A DNA stretch of 64,000 bases from Klebsiella planticola ATCC 33531 (GCF_000735435.1 NZ_JMPP01000027.1:1-64000); one strand, 5' to 3'. Positions 30,561 through 45,407 are shown, counted from the stretch's first letter. The notes: generated from the sequence alone by a model not told the origin. Translations and numbers: made by a program.

Positions 30561-31580
30561 ATGGGGTGTAGATTGTCTGTTAACAGATTTGATGCCATTG
30601 ATGGCACTCGTGGGATATTGGCGGGTATGGTCATGCTCAGCCATATGTTTGGCAGCTTTATGGGGTGGCCGCAAGTCAGACCATTTAGCGGTGCCTATCT
30701 GTGCGTGGTATATTTTTTCATCATGAGTGGCTTTGTTCTAACCTATGCCCACGCCTCAGGAAACTTTTTCAAATACGTTCTTACACGTTTTGCCCGATTA
30801 TGGCCGCTTCATTTTCTGTCAACGATACTGATGGTAGCCATTTATTACTACAATGCACACCATGGCGGCTATGTTTCCAGTCCGGATGTTTTTTCTATTA
30901 GCGTGATATTAAAAAATATATTATTTCTTCATGGTCTTTACTGGCATGACTTCAAGTTAGTCAATGAGCCATCATGGAGTATCAGTATTGAGTTTTGGGT
31001 GTCACTTTTAATTCCTCTAATCTTTACGCGATTAGGAAATATGACTCGTGCGGTAGTTGCAGGTTTATTATTTATTTTTCTGTGGCATAAACATCCATCA
31101 GGGATACCGCCATCAATGCTAACAGCAATGCTGTCAATGCTGATTGGTTCATTGTTTTTTTCTTTATCACAGACAGAGTACTTTAAGTGTCTGATGAAAG
31201 AAAAGTTCATGGCTTTCTTTATTACCGCAGCGGCTATCGTATCGATCGTTGGCGTATATGCAATGAACCATAGTCGACTGGACTATTTTTTATTTGTTGC
31301 GTTTATCCCGATGCTATTCATCGATCATCTTCCGGATAATCAATTGATAAAGAGAATTTTCACCTCTAATTTATTCTTGTTTCTCGGTTATATTAGCTTC
31401 CCTTTGTATTTATTGCATGAACTGGTTATCGTATCCGGATTCATTTTTGACTCTGAGAATGCCTGGGTATCAATATCAATAGCGGCATTTGCATCAATAT
31501 TCATTGCCTATATTTATGCGCGATTTATCGATTATCCTCTCTATCGGGCGTTAAAGCGTCAGATTGCCAAAATAAGTTAA
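30561..31580 (+). CDS. Acyltransferase-3 family membrane protein
   Basis: 339 aa from ATG 30561 (MGCRLSVNRFDAIDGTRG); an upstream in-frame start at 30492 would add an unrelated-looking 23 residues and has no ribosome site. About ten membrane helices. FDAIDGTRGILAGMVMLSHMFG carries the catalytic His, YLCVVYFFIMSGFVLTY and EPSWSISIEFWVSLLIP are conserved, and FIDYPLYRALKR closes it. No SGNH domain. Likely transfers acetyl groups to O-antigen galactose, either before or after export. It sits between the D-galactan genes and hisI, the usual place for modifying genes. Confidence 0.87.
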   Translation: MGCRLSVNRFDAIDGTRGILAGMVMLSHMFGSFMGWPQVRPFSGAYLCVVYFFIMSGFVLTYAHASGNFFKYVLTRFARLWPLHFLSTILMVAIYYYNAHHGGYVSSPDVFSISVILKNILFLHGLYWHDFKLVNEPSWSISIEFWVSLLIPLIFTRLGNMTRAVVAGLLFIFLWHKHPSGIPPSMLTAMLSMLIGSLFFSLSQTEYFKCLMKEKFMAFFITAAAIVSIVGVYAMNHSRLDYFLFVAFIPMLFIDHLPDNQLIKRIFTSNLFLFLGYISFPLYLLHELVIVSGFIFDSENAWVSISIAAFASIFIAYIYARFIDYPLYRALKRQIAKIS

Positions 31581-31651
31581 TTATAGTTTGGGTTTTATTG
31601 AACGGTATTTAACTGGTTAGTACACTGCAGCCGGAGTAGCGTTGCAACGGC

Positions 31652-31678
31652 TAAAAGGGGAGGAGCCTACCCTCCCTT
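31652..31678 (-). terminator. Terminator of the his operon
   Basis: On the minus strand GGGAGG, loop GTAGGCT, CCTCCC then CTTTTAG, 8 bp after the hisI stop. The T tract is short. Confidence 0.7.
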
Positions 31679-31685
31679 CATCGAT

Positions 31686-32278
31686 TTATTTATGCCTGCT
31701 ACGCAGGTTCTCGACCACCGCCGTCAAATCCAGCCCCTGATCCTGCAGCAGTACCAGCAGGTGATACATCAGATCCGACGCTTCGTTCTTCAGCTCAAAC
31801 TGGTCGTGTACCGTCGCGGCCAGCGCGGTTTCCACGCCTTCTTCCCCGACTTTTTGCGCAATACGCTTGGTACCGCTGGCGTACAGCTTCGCGGTATATG
31901 AGCTTTCCGGATCCGCATGCTTACGCTCGGCCAGCAGTTGTTCCAGCTGATACAGGAACAGCCACTGGTGGCCGGCGTCACCGAAGCAGCTGGAAGTGCC
32001 TTTATGGCAGGTCGGGCCAATCGGGTTCACCAGCACCAGCAGGGTATCGTTATCGCAATCCGGAGTAATGCTCACCACGTTGAGAAAGTTGCCGGAGGTT
32101 TCCCCTTTGGTCCACAGACGCTGTTTGGTCCGCGAATAAAAGGTCACTTTACCGCTCTCTTCGGTCTTCGCCAGCGCATCCTGATTCATGTAGCCCAGCA
32201 TCAGGACTTCGCCGGAGATGGCGTGCTGTACGATGGCCGGCATCATGCCGTCGGTTTTTTCCCAGTCCAGCTGTTCAG

Positions 32279-32285
<7 letters not shown>
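31686..32285 (-). CDS. hisI: Bifunctional phosphoribosyl-AMP cyclohydrolase / phosphoribosyl-ATP pyrophosphatase
   Basis: 199 aa, typical HisIE fusion of enterobacteria. The N-terminal HisI part (residues ~1-115: [31 protein letters not shown], the metal-binding DCDNDTLL) opens the adenine ring of PR-AMP. The C-terminal HisE part ([24 protein letters not shown]) removes pyrophosphate from PR-ATP. Steps 2 and 3 of histidine synthesis. Last gene of the operon; overlaps hisF by 7 bp. Confidence 0.98.
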
Positions 32286-37790
<5,505 letters not shown>

Positions 37791-37817
37791 GGTCGTTTCC
37801 CCTGTCTAATCTCTGAG

Positions 37818-37836
37818 ACAGGCCCGTCGGGCCTGT
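37818..37836. repeat. Hairpin between hisG and hisD
   Basis: ACAGGCCCG, one base, CGGGCCTGT: almost perfect 9-bp arms with minimal loop, within the hisG-hisD gap. No T tract, so more likely an RNA stability or processing structure than a terminator. Confidence 0.55.
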
Positions 37837-37846
37837 TCCCCGTGGA

Positions 37847-38746
37847 TTACTCCATCATTTTCTCGATGGGCAGTACCAGAATGGAGCTGGCACCCAGCGC
37901 TTTCAGTTTTTCCATGGTTTCCCAGAACAGGGTTTCGCTGCTGACCATATGCATGGCAACACGCTGTTTGTCACCTGCCAGCGGCAGAATAGTCGGGCGT
38001 TCAGCGCCTGGCAGCAGGGCCACCACTTCCTCCAGACGTTCGGTCGGGGCGTGCATCATGATGTATTTGGATTCGCGCGCCTGAATCACCCCCTGAATAC
38101 GGGTCAGCAGACGGTCGATGAGCTGCTGTTTGGCATCGGCCATTTCGCCATCGCGCTGGATCAGACAGGCTTTAGAGCGGAACATCACTTCCACTTCGCG
38201 CAGACCGTTGGCTTCCAGGGTGGCGCCGGTGGAGACCAGGTCGCAAATCGCATCGGCCAGGCCAGCGCGCGGGGCGACTTCAACGGAACCGTTCAGCAGA
38301 CAGGATTTAAAGGAGATGCCTTTCTGATCGAGGTAGCGCTTGAGCAGGTGCGGATAGGAGGTGGCAATACGTTTGCCGTCCAGCGACGACGGGCCTTCCC
38401 AGCGTTCATCCGCCGGAGTGGCCAGCGACAGGCGGCAGCCGCCAAAATCAAGGCGACGCAGAGTGAAATAGCGCGGGTCCTCACCCTGAGCGCGACGGCT
38501 CAGCAACTCTTCTTCCAGCACGTTCTCGCCAATGATGCCGAGATCCACCACGCCGTCCATAATCAGCCCCGGGATATCGTCATCGCGGACACGCAGAATG
38601 TCGATCGGCATATTTTCCGCCAGCGCAATCAGACGCTGGGTGTGCAAATTCACTTTAATGCCACAACGGCTCAGTAATTCGCGTGAATCTTCGCTCAGGC
38701 GGCCTGATTTTTGAATAGCTATGCGTAAACGGCTGTTGTCTAACAT
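37847..38746 (-). CDS. hisG: ATP phosphoribosyltransferase
   Basis: 299 aa, long form HisG with C-terminal regulatory domain (residues ~225-299). First, histidine-inhibited step: ATP + PRPP to [20 protein letters not shown] at the N-terminus, [31 protein letters not shown], and the PRPP-binding [17 protein letters not shown] segment are present. First structural gene after the leader and attenuator. Confidence 0.98.
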   Translation of the reverse strand: MLDNSRLRIAIQKSGRLSEDSRELLSRCGIKVNLHTQRLIALAENMPIDILRVRDDDIPGLIMDGVVDLGIIGENVLEEELLSRRAQGEDPRYFTLRRLDFGGCRLSLATPADERWEGPSSLDGKRIATSYPHLLKRYLDQKGISFKSCLLNGSVEVAPRAGLADAICDLVSTGATLEANGLREVEVMFRSKACLIQRDGEMADAKQQLIDRLLTRIQGVIQARESKYIMMHAPTERLEEVVALLPGAERPTILPLAGDKQRVAMHMVSSETLFWETMEKLKALGASSILVLPIEKMME

Positions 38747-38792
38747 TCTTATTTCCTCTTAATTCCTGTCTGAATCTGTCCGAATTTGGTTC

Positions 38793-38829
38793 AAAAAAAA
38801 GCCCCCGGAAGTAAATCTTCCGGGGGCTC
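38793..38829 (-). terminator. hisL: his operon attenuator
   Basis: On the minus strand an 11-bp GC-rich stem (GCCCCCGGAAG, loop ATTTA, CTTCCGGGGGC) followed by eight T. It lies between the His-rich leader peptide and hisG. When charged tRNA-His is scarce the ribosome stalls in the His run and an alternative pairing prevents this terminator; this is the known enterobacterial mechanism. Confidence 0.93.
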
Positions 38830-38890
38830 TATTCGCGCTCATGCACCTCTGGAAGATCTAAACGTCTTCCAGCACACATCGCCTGAAAGA

Positions 38891-38941
38891 CTAGTCAGGA
38901 TGATGGTGATGATGATGGTGTTTAAATTGAACGCTGTTCAT
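38891..38941 (-). CDS. hisL: his operon leader peptide
   Basis: 16 codons encoding MNSVQFKHHHHHHHPD with seven consecutive His codons, as in E. coli HisL. The amber stop is followed by the attenuator. Its translation senses histidyl-tRNA and sets his operon transcription. Confidence 0.97.
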   Translation of the reverse strand: MNSVQFKHHHHHHHPD

Positions 38942-38979
38942 AAAATTCTCTTTGAATGACTATGCATTTGATGCCTTTT

Positions 38980-39009
38980 AACCTAAACCACTTCAAGCGC
39001 AGAAAGCAA
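38980..39009 (-). promoter_or_regulatory. his operon promoter
   Basis: On the minus strand TTGCTT (39009-39004), an 18-bp spacer and TAGGTT (38985-38980). The surrounding GCGCTTGAAGTGGTTTAGG resembles the E. coli his promoter. The GC-rich discriminator expected for stringent control was not assessed. It lies about 40 bp before hisL. Confidence 0.75.
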
Positions 39010-39116
39010 GGGCTTTTTACCATCATTAATTCATTTCATCTTTACTGAAGAAATTGTCAGTTGCCGCTGGCTGGCGTAGCCTTAAGTCAGCACAGCGAAA
39101 GAGTCAGGAGCCAGGT

Positions 39117-39941
39117 ATGAAAAAGGTCGCAATTGTCGGTTTAGGATGGCTGGGCATGCCGCTCGCTTTGTCATTGAGCGCGCGGGGATGGCAGGTTACC
39201 GGCAGCAAAACCACCCAGGACGGCGTGGAGGCGGCGAGGATGTGCGGTATCGACAGCTATCCGTTACGCCTGGAGCCGCAGCTGGTCTGCGATGCCGAAG
39301 ATCTGGATGCATTGATGAACGTGGATGCGCTGGTGATTACGCTGCCGGCACGCCGCAGCGGGCCTGGGGAGGATTTTTATCTGCAGGCGGTACAGGAGCT
39401 CGTCGATACGGCGCTGGCCTACCATATCCCGCGGATTGTCTTCACCAGTTCCACTTCCGTATACGGCAATGCCAGCGGGACGTTAAAAGAAAATTCGCCG
39501 CGCGATCCGCAAACCGCCAGCGGCAGGGTGTTGAAGGAGCTGGAGGACTGGCTGCACAACCTTCCGGGTACCTCGGTGGATATTTTGCGTCTGGCCGGAC
39601 TGGTGGGGCCCTCTCGTCATCCCGGGCGTTTCTTTGCCGGGAAGTCCGCGCCGGATGGTCAGCACGGCGTGAACCTGGTACACCTGCAGGATGTCATTTC
39701 AGCAATCGAGCTGCTGCTGCAGGCTCCGAAGGGCGGACACATCTATAATATATGTGCGCCCAAACATCCGGCGCGCGGCGTGTTCTATCCGCAAATGGCC
39801 CGTGAACTTGGCTTACCGGCCCCGGTGTTTGCCGATAGCCCAAACGGCGGCGCCGGAAAAATTATTGATGGTAACCGTATCTGCTATGAACTGGGGTTTG
39901 ACTATCAGTACCCCGATCCGCTGGTGATGCCGATGGAGTAA
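39117..39941 (+). CDS. yeeZ: NAD(P)-binding SDR-like protein YeeZ
   Basis: 274 aa from ATG 39117, where KKVAIVGLGWLGMPLALSL starts the Rossmann fold; the in-frame start at 39054 would add an unconserved 21-residue extension. IVFTSSTSVYGNASG is the SDR-like Ser/Tyr block, though the YxxxK motif is not clear, so catalysis is uncertain. E. coli YeeZ occupies the same place next to his and has no settled function. Starts a short operon with yeeY 37 bp downstream. Confidence 0.9.
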   Translation: MKKVAIVGLGWLGMPLALSLSARGWQVTGSKTTQDGVEAARMCGIDSYPLRLEPQLVCDAEDLDALMNVDALVITLPARRSGPGEDFYLQAVQELVDTALAYHIPRIVFTSSTSVYGNASGTLKENSPRDPQTASGRVLKELEDWLHNLPGTSVDILRLAGLVGPSRHPGRFFAGKSAPDGQHGVNLVHLQDVISAIELLLQAPKGGHIYNICAPKHPARGVFYPQMARELGLPAPVFADSPNGGAGKIIDGNRICYELGFDYQYPDPLVMPME

Positions 39942-39978
39942 TCCGCCAGCGGGGAATCGCGAACCTGAGGGGGCGGCG

Positions 39979-40869
39979 ATGAAACCACTGCTGGATGTGC
40001 TCGTCATTCTGGATGCGCTGGAAAAAGAGGGGAGCTTTGCCGCTGCGTCGGCAAAGCTGTACAAAACGCCTTCTGCGCTGAGCTATACCATTCATAAGCT
40101 GGAAAGCGATCTCAATATTCAGCTGCTTGACCGCAGCGGCCATCGGGCGCGCTTTACCCCCACCGGACAGATGCTGCTGGAAAAGGGGCGCGAAGTTCTG
40201 CATACCGTCCGCGAGCTGGAAAAACAGGCGATTAAACTGCATCAGGGCTGGGAAAATGCGCTGGTGCTGGCGGTGGATAACACTTTCCCCTTCTTTTTAC
40301 TGGCGCCTCTGGTCAGCCGGTTCTATCAGCAGCATACCGCTGCCCGACTGCGTTTTGTCCGCGATACGCCGGCCAGTGGCTGGAATGCGCTGTTGGAAGG
40401 GCGGGCAGATATTGTCGTTGGGGTATTAAGCGATCCGCCGGCGCGGGTCGGCTATGGCTTTAGCCAGCTAGGTGAGCTGGCGCACATCTTCGTTATCGCG
40501 CCGCAGCATCCGCTGGCAAAAATGGATGCGCCGCTAAGCTGGCGGGCGATGAAACACTATCGGGCTATCGTGAGCGGCGGGGAGTGGCCGTCGGTTGACG
40601 ATCAGGAAAGCCTGGTGACGTACGATTTTGCTGGCCAGCTGATGTTGATTAGCGCGGGGCTGGGATGGGGGTATGTGCCAAGGTATCTGGTGCAGGCTCA
40701 GCTGGAAAGCGGTGAGCTGATAGAGAAAGAGGTGGCCTCTCATTTACCCGCGCATCGGGCATGGCTGGGCTGGAATGAAGACGCCGCCGGACTCTCTTGC
40801 GCATGGTGGCGCAGCGAGATTTTAGCAAATAATGCTATCCATACGATCTATGATATTAAAATTGTATAA
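39979..40869 (+). CDS. yeeY: LysR-family regulator YeeY
   Basis: 296 aa. Winged HTH in residues ~5-65 (LEKEGSFAAASAKLYKTPSALSYTIHKL, shown here only in outline: S-FAAAS-KL-K-SALSY recognition helix), then a periplasmic-binding-protein-like effector domain beginning near LVLAVDNTFPFFLLAPLV. E. coli YeeY is the clear positional match. Its neighbours yeeZ upstream and plaP downstream are candidate targets, but nothing in the sequence proves it. Confidence 0.9.
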   Translation: MKPLLDVLVILDALEKEGSFAAASAKLYKTPSALSYTIHKLESDLNIQLLDRSGHRARFTPTGQMLLEKGREVLHTVRELEKQAIKLHQGWENALVLAVDNTFPFFLLAPLVSRFYQQHTAARLRFVRDTPASGWNALLEGRADIVVGVLSDPPARVGYGFSQLGELAHIFVIAPQHPLAKMDAPLSWRAMKHYRAIVSGGEWPSVDDQESLVTYDFAGQLMLISAGLGWGYVPRYLVQAQLESGELIEKEVASHLPAHRAWLGWNEDAAGLSCAWWRSEILANNAIHTIYDIKIV

Positions 40870-40970
40870 ATATTAATCTGTTAAGTAATTGTGGCGACGA
40901 TTTGGCGCTCCAACATCTTGTCATTTGGCCAGTAAGTGTTGCAAAATATGCGGCCTGAAAAAATAGAAAC

Positions 40971-41006
40971 TAGCCGACGCTTTTTTAAAGTGTCGGTTAT
41001 TTTTTT
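40971..41006 (+). terminator. Terminator between yeeY and plaP
   Basis: AGCCGACGC, loop TTTTTTAAA, GTGTCGGTT (with a G-T pair), then A and seven T. Probably ends the yeeZ-yeeY transcript; it lies about 100 bp before yoeI, so it could also attenuate it. Confidence 0.75.
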
Positions 41007-41105
41007 GCTTTAAAGACACATCATTCAATACCAAGAGGCCGGGCTTCGTACCGGATAGATATTTACTAAAAACCGACAGTCGTTGTCGCTGAGGAATACA
41101 CTAAA

Positions 41106-41171
41106 ATGGGGCAATTTTTTGCTTACGCGCTGGCCTTCGCCGTAAAAGGGGATAACCACCATGTCGCATAA
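41106..41171 (+). CDS. yoeI: Small membrane-type protein YoeI
   Basis: 21 codons beginning [15 protein letters not shown] and ending HHVA before TAA. This matches the E. coli small protein YoeI in sequence, length and position. The first 13 residues are hydrophobic enough for a short membrane segment. Its last 11 bases overlap the start of plaP in another frame, so plaP translation is probably coupled to yoeI. Such an overlap suggests a regulatory leader or a small partner of the transporter. Confidence 0.88.
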   Translation: MGQFFAYALAFAVKGDNHHVA

Positions 41172-42519
41172 CGCTACTCCAAAAACCTCTCGCGTGGAAT
41201 TACGTAAAACGCTTACGTTGATTCCGGTTGTAATGATGGGCCTGGCCTATATGCAGCCGATGACGCTGTTCGATACGTTTGGTATCGTCTCTGGTTTGAC
41301 CGACGGTCACGTCGCGACGGCTTACGCCTTCGCACTGATCGCCATTCTCTTTACGGCACTGAGCTACGGTAAACTGGTTCGTCGTTTCCCGTCAGCGGGT
41401 TCCGCTTACACCTACGCTCAGAAATCCATCAGCCCGGCCGTGGGCTTTATGGTGGGCTGGTCATCGCTGCTGGACTATCTGTTCATGCCGATGATCAATA
41501 TTCTGCTGGCCAAAATTTACTTTGAAGCGCTGGTGCCTTCAATTCCTTCGTGGATCTTCGTTGTCGCGCTGGTGGCCTTTATGACCATCTCTAACCTGCG
41601 CAGCATCAAGACCGTAGCGAACTTCAACACCCTGATCGTTATCCTGCAGATGGGGATCGTGGCGGTGATTGTTGGCCTGATTATCTACGGCGTGATGCAC
41701 GGCGAAGGCGCAGGCACACTGACCAGCACCCGTCCGTTCTGGTCTGAAGGGGCGCACGTGGTGCCGATGATTACCGGTGCGACCATTCTGTGCTTCTCGT
41801 TCCTCGGCTTTGATGGCATCTCTTCGCTGTCTGAAGAGACCAAAGACGCTGAGCGCGTGATTCCGAAGGCTATCTTCCTGACTGCGCTGATTGGCGGCCT
41901 GATTTTCATCGGCGCCTCTTACTTCCTGCAGCTCTATTTCCCGGATATCTCGCGCTTTAAAGATCCGGACGCATCACAGCCTGAAATTATGCTGTACGTC
42001 GCGGGTAAAACCTTCCAGTGGGGCGTGCTGATCTTCTCCAGCGTGACCGTGCTGGCTTCCGGTATGGCCGCGCATGCAGGCGTTTCTCGTCTGATGTACG
42101 TCATGGGCCGCGACGGCGTGTTCCCGACCCGTTTCTTCGGCTACGTCCACCCGAAATGGCGTACTCCGGCGTGGAACGTGCTGCTGGTTGGCGCGATTGC
42201 TCTGCTGGCGATTAAATTCGACCTGGTGACGGCGACGGCGCTGATTAACTTCGGGGCGCTGGTGGCATTTACCTTCGTTAACCTGTCGGTGATCTCCCAG
42301 TTCTGGATCCGTGAAAAGCGTAACAAGACGCTGAAAGACCACTTTAACTACCTGTTCCTGCCGGTGTGCGGCGCCCTGACCGTGGGTGCGCTGTGGATTA
42401 ACCTGGAAGAGAGCTCAATGATTCTGGGCCTGATCTGGGGCGGTATTGGTCTGGTGTACCTGGCCTGCGTGACCAAAAGCTTCCGCAACCCGGTACCGCA
42501 GTACGAAGACGTGGCGTAA
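41161..42519 (+). CDS. plaP: Putrescine importer PlaP
   Basis: 452 aa APC-superfamily transporter with about twelve helices. [27 protein letters not shown] (outlined) opens helix 1 with the substrate-binding unwound GxxxM region; [25 protein letters not shown] is helix 6 and the following loop, and [19 protein letters not shown] lies in helix 8-loop. E. coli PlaP (YeeF) is a low-affinity putrescine:H+ importer in the inner membrane. Very high resemblance end to end, including the C-terminal PVPQYEDVA. Coupled to yoeI. Confidence 0.95.
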   Translation: MSHNATPKTSRVELRKTLTLIPVVMMGLAYMQPMTLFDTFGIVSGLTDGHVATAYAFALIAILFTALSYGKLVRRFPSAGSAYTYAQKSISPAVGFMVGWSSLLDYLFMPMINILLAKIYFEALVPSIPSWIFVVALVAFMTISNLRSIKTVANFNTLIVILQMGIVAVIVGLIIYGVMHGEGAGTLTSTRPFWSEGAHVVPMITGATILCFSFLGFDGISSLSEETKDAERVIPKAIFLTALIGGLIFIGASYFLQLYFPDISRFKDPDASQPEIMLYVAGKTFQWGVLIFSSVTVLASGMAAHAGVSRLMYVMGRDGVFPTRFFGYVHPKWRTPAWNVLLVGAIALLAIKFDLVTATALINFGALVAFTFVNLSVISQFWIREKRNKTLKDHFNYLFLPVCGALTVGALWINLEESSMILGLIWGGIGLVYLACVTKSFRNPVPQYEDVA

Positions 42520-42540
42520 CCATCGCCCGTAGTGATTCAA

Positions 42541-42570
42541 AAAGCCGGAGGGAAACCTCCGGCTTTTTTG
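42541..42570 (+). terminator. Intrinsic terminator of plaP
   Basis: AAAGCCGGAGG, loop GAAA, CCTCCGGCTTTTTTG; perfect stem with a six-T tail, 21 bp after the stop. Confidence 0.95.
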
Positions 42571-42597
42571 TTTCCGTCGCTCGCGGATTTCCCCGTG

Positions 42598-42715
42598 ATG
42601 GCTGACGCCTTACCGGGGCTACAGGGGAGAGCTGTCCGGTAGCCGGAAAGAAGCGACAGACCGGGTCGCTAGTACAGAGCCAGTAGGCCGGGAAAGGCGT
42701 CAGCCGCCAGCCGGT
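42598..42715. repeat. Pair of inverted REP-like units (BIME)
   Basis: The unit GGCTGACGCCTTACCGGGGC at 42600 onwards and the inverted unit GTAGGCCGGGAAAGGCGTCA at 42683 onwards are near reverse complements, separated by about 60 bp with further CCGG-rich palindromes. This is the layout of bacterial interspersed mosaic elements, which sit between convergent genes, as here (plaP and arsR-type). Confidence 0.7.
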
Positions 42716-42755
42716 AGAAATGCGGGCACATATCCCGAAGGGTTGACTTCACCTG

Positions 42756-43055
42756 CTACATCACCTTCAAAAGCGCATCCAGCAGCCCGGGAAAGCGCGC
42801 GTCGAGATCCTCCCGGCGCAAGGAAATCATATTCTCCCGTCCCTGAGGGCGCTGCCAGATGACCCCGCTATCGCGCAGGACGCGCCAGTGGTGGGTCATC
42901 GTCGACTTGGCGATGTCTTCATGACGCAATGCGTTACAACTCTGCTCGCTGCCGTCGGCCAGGATGCGAACGATCTCCAGGCGCATCGGGTTACCAAGGG
43001 CAAAAAGAACATTTTCCAGGCGAATGTGTTCACGTTCGGGGTGATTGGCGATCAT
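42756..43055 (-). CDS. ArsR-family winged-helix regulator
   Basis: 99 aa from ATG 43055; the much longer open frame upstream is antisense to fusA and discarded. NVLFALGNPMRLEIVRILADG is the ArsR N-terminal helix pair, HEDIAKSTMTHHWRVLRDSGVI (outlined) the recognition helix, and WQRPQGRENMISLRREDL the wing. Only one Cys (SEQSCNAL), so the CxC metal site of true ArsR is absent and the inducer is unlikely to be arsenite. Divergent from the EF-G paralogue with a palindrome between, so probably controls it. Confidence 0.87.
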   Translation of the reverse strand: MIANHPEREHIRLENVLFALGNPMRLEIVRILADGSEQSCNALRHEDIAKSTMTHHWRVLRDSGVIWQRPQGRENMISLRREDLDARFPGLLDALLKVM

Positions 43056-43208
43056 AATATTCCTGTGTCGGCGGTTGCGCGGCTCCCGGGAGTCGCAGCC
43101 CGTATCGGCGGCTGGCAGGTAATATATCCAAACTGAGGGTCTAACGCCACGCGTGCAAGCCGCCGCTTCACCAATGACAGTGATAGTAAAAATAGTTCTA
43201 ATATACTC

Positions 43209-43220
43209 GTACAATTGTAC
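43209..43220. promoter_or_regulatory. Palindromic operator candidate between arsR-type gene and fusA paralogue
   Basis: GTACAATTGTAC is a perfect 12-bp palindrome in the 240-bp divergent intergenic region, flanked by ATAGTT at 43189 and TACTAT at 43218, which extend the dyad imperfectly. The AT-rich sequence around it suits promoters on both strands. Confidence 0.55.
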
Positions 43221-43295
43221 TATGATGGCGGCAGTTAACCACTCTGCGGCACAATTTGGCCGCTTACTGACAGTCAAAATGACTAAGGACGCATC

Positions 43296-45398
43296 ATGCC
43301 CCGACCCATCCCTCTCGAACGTTATCGCAACATCGGTATCTCCGCGCATATCGATGCCGGTAAAACCACCACCACCGAGCGCATTCTGTTTTACACCGGA
43401 ATGAGCCACAAACTGGGTGAAGTACACGATGGCGCGGCAACCACTGACTGGATGGCGCAGGAGCAAGAGCGCGGAATTACCATTACCTCCGCCGCGGTGA
43501 GCTGTTTCTGGCCCGGCATGGACCGTAGCTTCGAGCCGCATCGCATCAATATTATCGACACCCCGGGCCACGTGGATTTCACCATCGAAGTGGAGCGCTC
43601 GATGCGCGTGCTGGACGGTGCGGTGATGGTCTATGACTCCGTCGGCGGCGTGCAGCCGCAGTCGGAAACCGTGTGGCGACAGGCGAATAAATATCACGTT
43701 CCGCGGCTGGCCTTCGTCAATAAAATGGACCGTCCGGGCGCTGATTTCTTCCGCGTCGTGCAGATGATGATTGACCGCCTGAAGGCAAATCCTGTGCCGA
43801 TCGTGATCCCTGTAGGCGCCGAGGAGCATTTCACCGGCGTGGTGGACCTCATCAAAATGCGCGCCATTTTATGGGATGACGCGACCCAGGGGATGACCTT
43901 CAGCTATGCGCCGGTACCGGACGAGCTGCTGGCAACCGCCCGACAGTGGCGAGAGAAAATGGTCTCCGCAGCGGCGGAAGCTAACGATGAGCTGATGGAT
44001 AAATATCTCGAGAGCGGTGAACTGAGCGAGGCCGATATTGTGGCCGGGCTGCGTAAACGTACCGTTGGCGGCGAAATTCAGCCGGTGCTGTGCGGTAGCG
44101 CCTTTAAAAATAAAGGCGTACAGCGGATGCTGGATGCGGTTATCGAACTGATGCCTTCGCCGCAGGATGTGCCGGCGATTGACGGCGTTGATGAGAAAGG
44201 GCAGCCGGCGGAACGCCATCCTGGCGACGACGAACCGTTCTCGGCGCTGGCGTTTAAACTGATGACTGACCCGTACGTCGGCCAGCTGACCTTTATTCGT
44301 GTCTATTCCGGCACCCTGAAAAAAGGCGACGCGGTTTACAACCCGGTCAAAGGTAAGAAAGAACGCATCGGGCGTATTGTGCTGATGCATGCCAACGATC
44401 GCCACGAAGTGGATGAGCTGCATGCCGGGGATATTGCCGCCTGCGTCGGGTTGAAAGATGTCACCACCGGCGACACCCTGTGCGATCCGAATGCGATCAT
44501 TACCCTGGAACGGATGGAGTTCCCGGAACCGGTGATTTCGTTAGCGATTGAGCCGAAAACCAAAGCGGATCAGGAAAAAATGGGGATTGCCCTCCAGCGC
44601 CTGGCCTCTGAGGATCCCTCTTTCCGCCTGCATACTGATGAAGAGTCCGGGCAGACAATTATCTCCGGGATGGGCGAACTGCATCTGGAAATTATCGTCG
44701 ACCGGATGAAGCGTGAGTTCGGCGTTGAGGCGAATATCGGCCGTCCACAGGTGACCTACCGCGAGACACTGCGTAAAACGGTGAAAGAGGTGGAAGGGAA
44801 ATTTGTCCGTCAGTCCGGCGGGAAAGGGCAATATGGTCATGTTGTACTGACCCTCGAACCGCTGGCGCCGGGGAGCGGCTTTGTGTTTGAAGACGCAACG
44901 AAAGGCGGCGTGGTGCCGCGCGAGTACATTCCTTCGGTGGAGAAAGGCTTGCGCGAAGCGATGGGCACCGGCGTGCTGGCGGGTTATCCGGTGGTCGATG
45001 TCAAAGCGACCCTGACATTTGGTTCGTATCATGATGTCGACTCATCGGAAATGGCCTTCCGCATGGCGGCGATTTTCGGCTTCAAGGAGGGGGCGCGCAG
45101 AGCCGATCCGGTGATTCTCGAACCGGTGATGCATGTGGAGGTGGAAACGCCGGAAGAGTACGCCGGGAATATTATGGGCGATCTCTCTTCTCGTCGTGGC
45201 ATGGTGCAGGGGATGGAAGAGCGATTCGGCAGCCAGATTATCCGCGCGGACGTTCCGCTGGCGGAAATGTTTGGCTATTCCACTACGCTGCGCTCGATGT
45301 CGCAGGGACGAGCGACATACAGTATGGAGTTCCATCACTACGCGGAAGCCCCGCGCAACGTGGCAGATACGATTATCGCCAGCCGCGCTAAAGGCTAA
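43296..45398 (+). CDS. Second elongation factor G (EF-G paralogue)
   Basis: 700 aa, all five EF-G domains. GTPase motifs are intact: P-loop AHIDAGKT (17-24), RGITITSA switch, DTPGHVDF (88-95), NKMDRPG. Domain IV is complete, with [11 protein letters not shown] and the tip loop [14 protein letters not shown] (His about 579), which is needed for tRNA translocation. It resembles E. coli FusA throughout but differs at many surface positions, e.g. MARTTPIARYRN replaced by [17 protein letters not shown] ribosome site. No rpsL-rpsG-tufA neighbours, so this is an extra, single-gene copy, likely induced under special conditions by the divergent ArsR-type regulator. Confidence 0.93.
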   Translation: MPRPIPLERYRNIGISAHIDAGKTTTTERILFYTGMSHKLGEVHDGAATTDWMAQEQERGITITSAAVSCFWPGMDRSFEPHRINIIDTPGHVDFTIEVERSMRVLDGAVMVYDSVGGVQPQSETVWRQANKYHVPRLAFVNKMDRPGADFFRVVQMMIDRLKANPVPIVIPVGAEEHFTGVVDLIKMRAILWDDATQGMTFSYAPVPDELLATARQWREKMVSAAAEANDELMDKYLESGELSEADIVAGLRKRTVGGEIQPVLCGSAFKNKGVQRMLDAVIELMPSPQDVPAIDGVDEKGQPAERHPGDDEPFSALAFKLMTDPYVGQLTFIRVYSGTLKKGDAVYNPVKGKKERIGRIVLMHANDRHEVDELHAGDIAACVGLKDVTTGDTLCDPNAIITLERMEFPEPVISLAIEPKTKADQEKMGIALQRLASEDPSFRLHTDEESGQTIISGMGELHLEIIVDRMKREFGVEANIGRPQVTYRETLRKTVKEVEGKFVRQSGGKGQYGHVVLTLEPLAPGSGFVFEDATKGGVVPREYIPSVEKGLREAMGTGVLAGYPVVDVKATLTFGSYHDVDSSEMAFRMAAIFGFKEGARRADPVILEPVMHVEVETPEEYAGNIMGDLSSRRGMVQGMEERFGSQIIRADVPLAEMFGYSTTLRSMSQGRATYSMEFHHYAEAPRNVADTIIASRAKG

Positions 45399-45407
45399 AT
45401 CACCGTT

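Noticed and set aside
38891-38914. CAT/CAC repeats as a microsatellite
   Set aside because: It is the His-codon run of the his leader peptide.
38942-39116. yefM-yoeB toxin-antitoxin genes between his and yeeZ, present in E. coli
   Set aside because: The gap here is too short and contains only the his promoter and the yeeZ upstream sequence.
39483-39748. Overlapping ORFs on both strands within yeeZ and similar GC-rich genes
   Set aside because: High GC content creates long spurious frames; the functional frame is clear from conserved motifs.
42756-43829. 357-codon minus-strand ORF
   Set aside because: Only its last 99 codons (from ATG 43055) are an ArsR-family protein; the rest is antisense to the EF-G gene and has no family features.
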